From contig CAJGCI010000093.1 in NCBI GenBank assembly GCA_904501855.1, forward strand, positions 1 to 7,106: a stretch of 7,106 bases of DNA. Direction: 5' to 3'. Position 1 is the stretch's first letter, and each line of letters opens with the position of its first letter. Below, piece after piece: positions 5,497-7,106 of the stretch. Under the pieces are notes generated by a model. That model was not told the origin of the DNA, searched no databases, and saw only the letters and a program-made list of their open reading frames with translations. The DNA is from Oscillospiraceae bacterium. Its GTDB lineage: Bacteria > Bacillota > Clostridia > Oscillospirales > Oscillospiraceae. Position numbers and translations under genes: made by a program.

Positions 5497-6542
5497 TACT
5501 CGATATACGAAAGTTTGTAGCCGGAGGCGGAAAGGTCGAACTGTTCCGTCAGACCGCTGGTGCAGAGGATCTCGTCGTCTTCCGTCACCAGGATCATTTC
5601 AAAGTTCCGGTTGGCACGCCAGCAGCGCACTGCGGAGTTTCGACCCATGGCGTACAGCCCGGTTGCCAGACAGTCGGCGAGGAGAGCATCGTCGCTGATG
5701 ATGCACACTTCCTTCAGATTGGTCGCCGCCGGTTCACCGGTGGTGGGAGAGAGGATGTGTGTATAGGTCGTGCCGTCCTCATAGGTAAAGGAGTTGTCTA
5801 TGGCGCGGGTGGTGGACATGGCAGCTTCGCCCAACTGCAGAGAGCCAAGGTATTTGGATGTATCGTCCGGATCACCCACCGCGATGGTCCAGGGACTTCC
5901 GTCCGGTTTGGAACCCATGGTCTGTACCGTGCCCGGCATGGAGATGATGGCGTTTTCCACACCGTCTGCCTCCAGCTGTTTGATGGCATAGTCGGTGGCG
6001 CAACCGCGTGATACGCCGTCAAAAGTGATCTTGGTTTCTTTCGGAAGGATCATCGTGTAGGAACCGCTGTCGGAATAGTAATTCGTCATGATCCCGTCGA
6101 AGTTGACGGTTTCGCGAAGAGCATCCAGTTCCTCCTTGGAGGGATTGTGATAGTTCCCGCTGTTGAATCCCCAGGCTTCGACAAAGGGGTAGACGGTGAT
6201 GTCAAATTCTCCGTCCGTCATGGTATACGCCGTCTTGGCCGCATTGTACATGTCAATAAACTGTCCGGGAACCACGATTTCCTTGCCTTCCGCAGTGTTG
6301 ACACGGGAAATACTGCTGGAAGCATTGGAAGTGTCCAGCTGAGTGTTCAATGCGTTGATGATATCCGAAGCATCGCTGATTCCCTTGCGGGCGTTGGAAC
6401 CGTAAGCAGAGATTTTGATCACGGTGTTCATGGCAGAGATGGATGTCTCATTGGCGTTCTTTCCACAGCCGGTGAGACCCAGCATCAGTGCTGCGCACAG
6501 GAGACCCAGTATCGTCGTTTTAGTTTTTCGAAATGTAGTCAT
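5496..6542 (-). CDS. apbE: ApbE-family lipoprotein, putative FAD:protein FMN transferase
   Basis: Encodes 348 residues from the ATG at 6542. ApbE enzymes attach FMN covalently to Thr/Ser of extracytoplasmic flavoproteins, using FAD and magnesium; some hydrolyse FAD. A lipoprotein signal is clear: FRKTK, a hydrophobic stretch (about 11-24) and lipobox LTGC with C26. Family blocks are MNTVIKI (about 38-44), GEFDITVYPFVEAWGF (111-126), FDGVSRGCATDYA (174-186), KPDGSPW (212-218), THILSPTTGEP (261-271) and DDALLADCLATGL (284-296). D290 and T294 match the magnesium-binding D-x-x-x-T. Several usually conserved positions differ: SMPGT replaces the N-x-GGN block, R179 replaces the K of AKG, and S265 replaces the D of DPxTG. 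The ATG is preferred over the GTG at 6554 because GTGGGG serves as a ribosome binding site six bases ahead. First gene of the operon. Confidence 0.9.
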   Translation of the reverse strand: MTTFRKTKTTILGLLCAALMLGLTGCGKNANETSISAMNTVIKISAYGSNARKGISDASDIINALNTQLDTSNASSSISRVNTAEGKEIVVPGQFIDMYNAAKTAYTMTDGEFDITVYPFVEAWGFNSGNYHNPSKEELDALRETVNFDGIMTNYYSDSGSYTMILPKETKITFDGVSRGCATDYAIKQLEADGVENAIISMPGTVQTMGSKPDGSPWTIAVGDPDDTSKYLGSLQLGEAAMSTTRAIDNSFTYEDGTTYTHILSPTTGEPAATNLKEVCIISDDALLADCLATGLYAMGRNSAVRCWRANRNFEMILVTEDDEILCTSGLTEQFDLSASGYKLSYIE

Positions 6543-6556
6543 AACGATCCCCACGT

Positions 6557-6568
6557 TTCATTAATGAA
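6557..6568. promoter_or_regulatory. Perfect 12-bp palindrome in the apbE leader (possible operator)
   Basis: TTCATTAATGAA is self-complementary and sits between the predicted -10 box and the apbE start codon, around the expected transcription start. Such placement suits a repressor site, but AT-rich palindromes also arise by chance and no known operator consensus is recognised. Confidence 0.25.
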
Positions 6569-6571
6569 TCA

Positions 6572-6600
6572 AGTATAGCATAGATATCAGTGAGATTAAA
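6572..6600 (-). promoter_or_regulatory. Extended -10 promoter of the apbE-mpg-recG operon
   Basis: On the minus strand, TGCTATACT contains the -10 box TATACT (6572-6577) with a TGC extension. A weak -35-like TTTAAT (6595-6600) lies 17 bases further upstream. It lies between the tRNA-Arg terminator and apbE, leaving a short leader of about 23 bases before the ATG. Confidence 0.65.
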
Positions 6601-6628
6601 GGAAAACAGCTGCCCGGAAAAACGGCAT

Positions 6629-6658
6629 AAAAAAAGGCAGGATCCAGGATCCTGCCTT
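6629..6658 (-). terminator. Perfect-palindrome terminator directly after tRNA-Arg
   Basis: On the minus strand AAGGCAGGATCC and GGATCCTGCCTT (6634-6645 and 6647-6658) form a 12-bp perfect inverted repeat around a single base, followed by seven T (6629-6635, partly in the stem). The first stem base is the final A of the tRNA CCA end, so there is no spacer between tRNA and hairpin. Confidence 0.9.
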
Positions 6659-6734
6659 GGTACGGCTGACGGGATTCGAACCCACGACCTCCAGAGTCGG
6701 AGTCTGGCACTCTATCCAGCTGAGCTACAGCCGC
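6658..6734 (-). tRNA. tRNA-Arg (anticodon CCG)
   Basis: Read on the minus strand, the acceptor GCGGCTG (6734-6728) pairs with CAGCCGT (G-U at the first pair). The discriminator A is at 6661 and an encoded CCA at 6660-6658. The D stem is GCTC/GAGT. The anticodon stem CCAGA/TCTGG holds loop CTCCGAC, giving anticodon CCG, which reads the arginine codon CGG. The variable loop is short (AGGTC) and the T loop is TTCGAAT. It is a single-gene unit with its own promoter and terminator. Confidence 0.97.
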
Positions 6735-6765
6735 AAATGGTTAACTTCATTTTGAAGCACGTCTT

Positions 6766-6793
6766 ATTATACTCATTTTTGTAAGAAAGTAAA
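6766..6793 (-). promoter_or_regulatory. Promoter of tRNA-Arg
   Basis: Minus strand -10 TATAAT (6766-6771) is perfect; -35 TTTACT (6788-6793) matches four of six consensus positions with a 16-base spacer. The predicted start near 6759 leaves a leader of roughly 25 bases before the tRNA. The leader carries a small CTTCA/TGAAG hairpin (6745-6757). Confidence 0.75.
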
Positions 6794-6818
6794 CACCTTT
6801 TTGTGGCTGGAAAGATGT

Positions 6819-6855
6819 AAAAAAACGAAAGGATCACAGATTTGTGATCCTTTCG
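6819..6855 (-). terminator. Rho-independent terminator of gltA
   Basis: A perfect 13-bp stem, CGAAAGGATCACA (6826-6838) with TGTGATCCTTTCG (6843-6855) and a GATT loop, is followed on the minus strand by seven T (6819-6825). It lies 20 bases after the gltA stop. There is no T-run on the plus side, so it serves the minus-strand gene. Confidence 0.92.
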
Positions 6856-6875
6856 CAACCTATTCATTATTGTGA

Positions 6876-7106
6876 TCAGGCTTTGCTCTTGATGTACTCG
6901 TCAATGGCTTTTGCACCGGTCTTGCCAGCGCCCATAGCCAAAATGACGGTTGCAGCACCGGTAACAGCGTCGCCGCCTGCGAATACGCCTTCGCGGCTGG
7001 TCTGACCGTTTTCATCTGCCTCGATGCCGCCCTTCTTGGTAGCGACAAGTCCCTCCGTGGTGCTGAGGATCAGCGGGTTGGGACGGGTGCCGATGGCGAT
7101 GATGAC
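6876..7106 (-). CDS. gltA: NADPH-dependent glutamate synthase (GltA/GltD-type), C-terminal fragment
   Basis: Only the last 76 residues are inside the window; the gene continues past the right edge with no start codon here, in frame from base 7106. The visible part has VIIAIGTRPNPLI at the start and TSREGVFAGGDAVTGAATV, followed by LAMGAGKTGAKAIDEYIKS before the stop. GVFAGGD plus the following AMGAGK segment is the FAD/NADPH-domain C-terminus typical of the glutamate synthase small subunit and the homotetrameric GltA of anaerobic Bacillota. This oxidoreductase transfers electrons from NADPH, and in that family makes glutamate or supports related electron transfer such as NfnB. With only the C-terminus visible, GltA, GltD and NfnB/SudA-type relatives cannot be separated firmly. 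It ends at its own terminator, separate from tRNA-Arg. Confidence 0.85.
   Translation of the reverse strand, partial: VIIAIGTRPNPLILSTTEGLVATKKGGIEADENGQTSREGVFAGGDAVTGAATVILAMGAGKTGAKAIDEYIKSKA

Noticed and set aside
6543..6554. GTG at 6554 as the apbE start
   Set aside because: No ribosome binding site precedes it, and GTGGGG itself is well spaced as the site for the ATG at 6542.
6860..7048. Short minus-strand frame overlapping the right-edge gene
   Set aside because: It is out of frame with the clear GltA-type C-terminus encoded at 6876-7106 and has no recognisable sequence.
1..7106. CRISPR arrays, insertion sequences, phage genes, toxin-antitoxin or defence systems
   Set aside because: No direct repeat arrays, transposase-like proteins, terminal inverted repeats or defence-type domains were seen; every long stretch is explained by housekeeping genes.

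Overview
The window reads as a chromosomal core segment of a low-to-moderate GC Bacillota, most like a gut-associated clostridial or Erysipelotrichia-type anaerobe. Supporting signs are an FMN-riboswitch-controlled ECF riboflavin transporter (RibU), a cytidylate-kinase-like P-loop protein of the type common in these groups, a lipoprotein ApbE, AGGAGG-like ribosome binding sites, and tRNA genes with encoded CCA and strong sigma-A-type promoters. No mobile element, CRISPR array or phage gene is visible. The genus cannot be fixed from the sequence alone.

Left half, plus strand (1-2942). A consensus-like promoter drives tRNA-Leu(UAG). It is followed by an intrinsic terminator whose T-run directly abuts the ribosome binding site of a HAD-superfamily phosphatase. 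Next comes ridA (enamine/imine deaminase), with a possible promoter of its own. Immediately after ridA there is an extended -10 promoter, a complete FMN aptamer, a Rho-independent terminator expression platform, ribU, and then a cytidylate-kinase-like gene in the same transcription unit. A 16-bp terminator hairpin ends this unit and is shared with the convergent recG.

Right half, minus strand, read from right to left (7106-2942). The C-terminal end of an NADPH glutamate-synthase-type oxidoreductase (gltA) runs in from the right edge and ends at a terminator. A promoter, tRNA-Arg(CCG) and a perfect-palindrome terminator follow. Then comes an apbE-mpg-recG operon with start/stop overlaps (TAATG and ATGA), which indicates translational coupling.

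Functionally, two separate units concern flavin: riboflavin uptake under FMN feedback (ribU unit) and a putative extracytoplasmic flavin transferase (apbE). mpg and recG form a DNA-repair pair of base excision and fork rescue. I found no clear novel defence or mobile system. The points most worth checking are the kinase-like gene under FMN control, the divergent and compact Mpg, the divergent ApbE motifs, and the tRNA-terminator-phosphatase arrangement.
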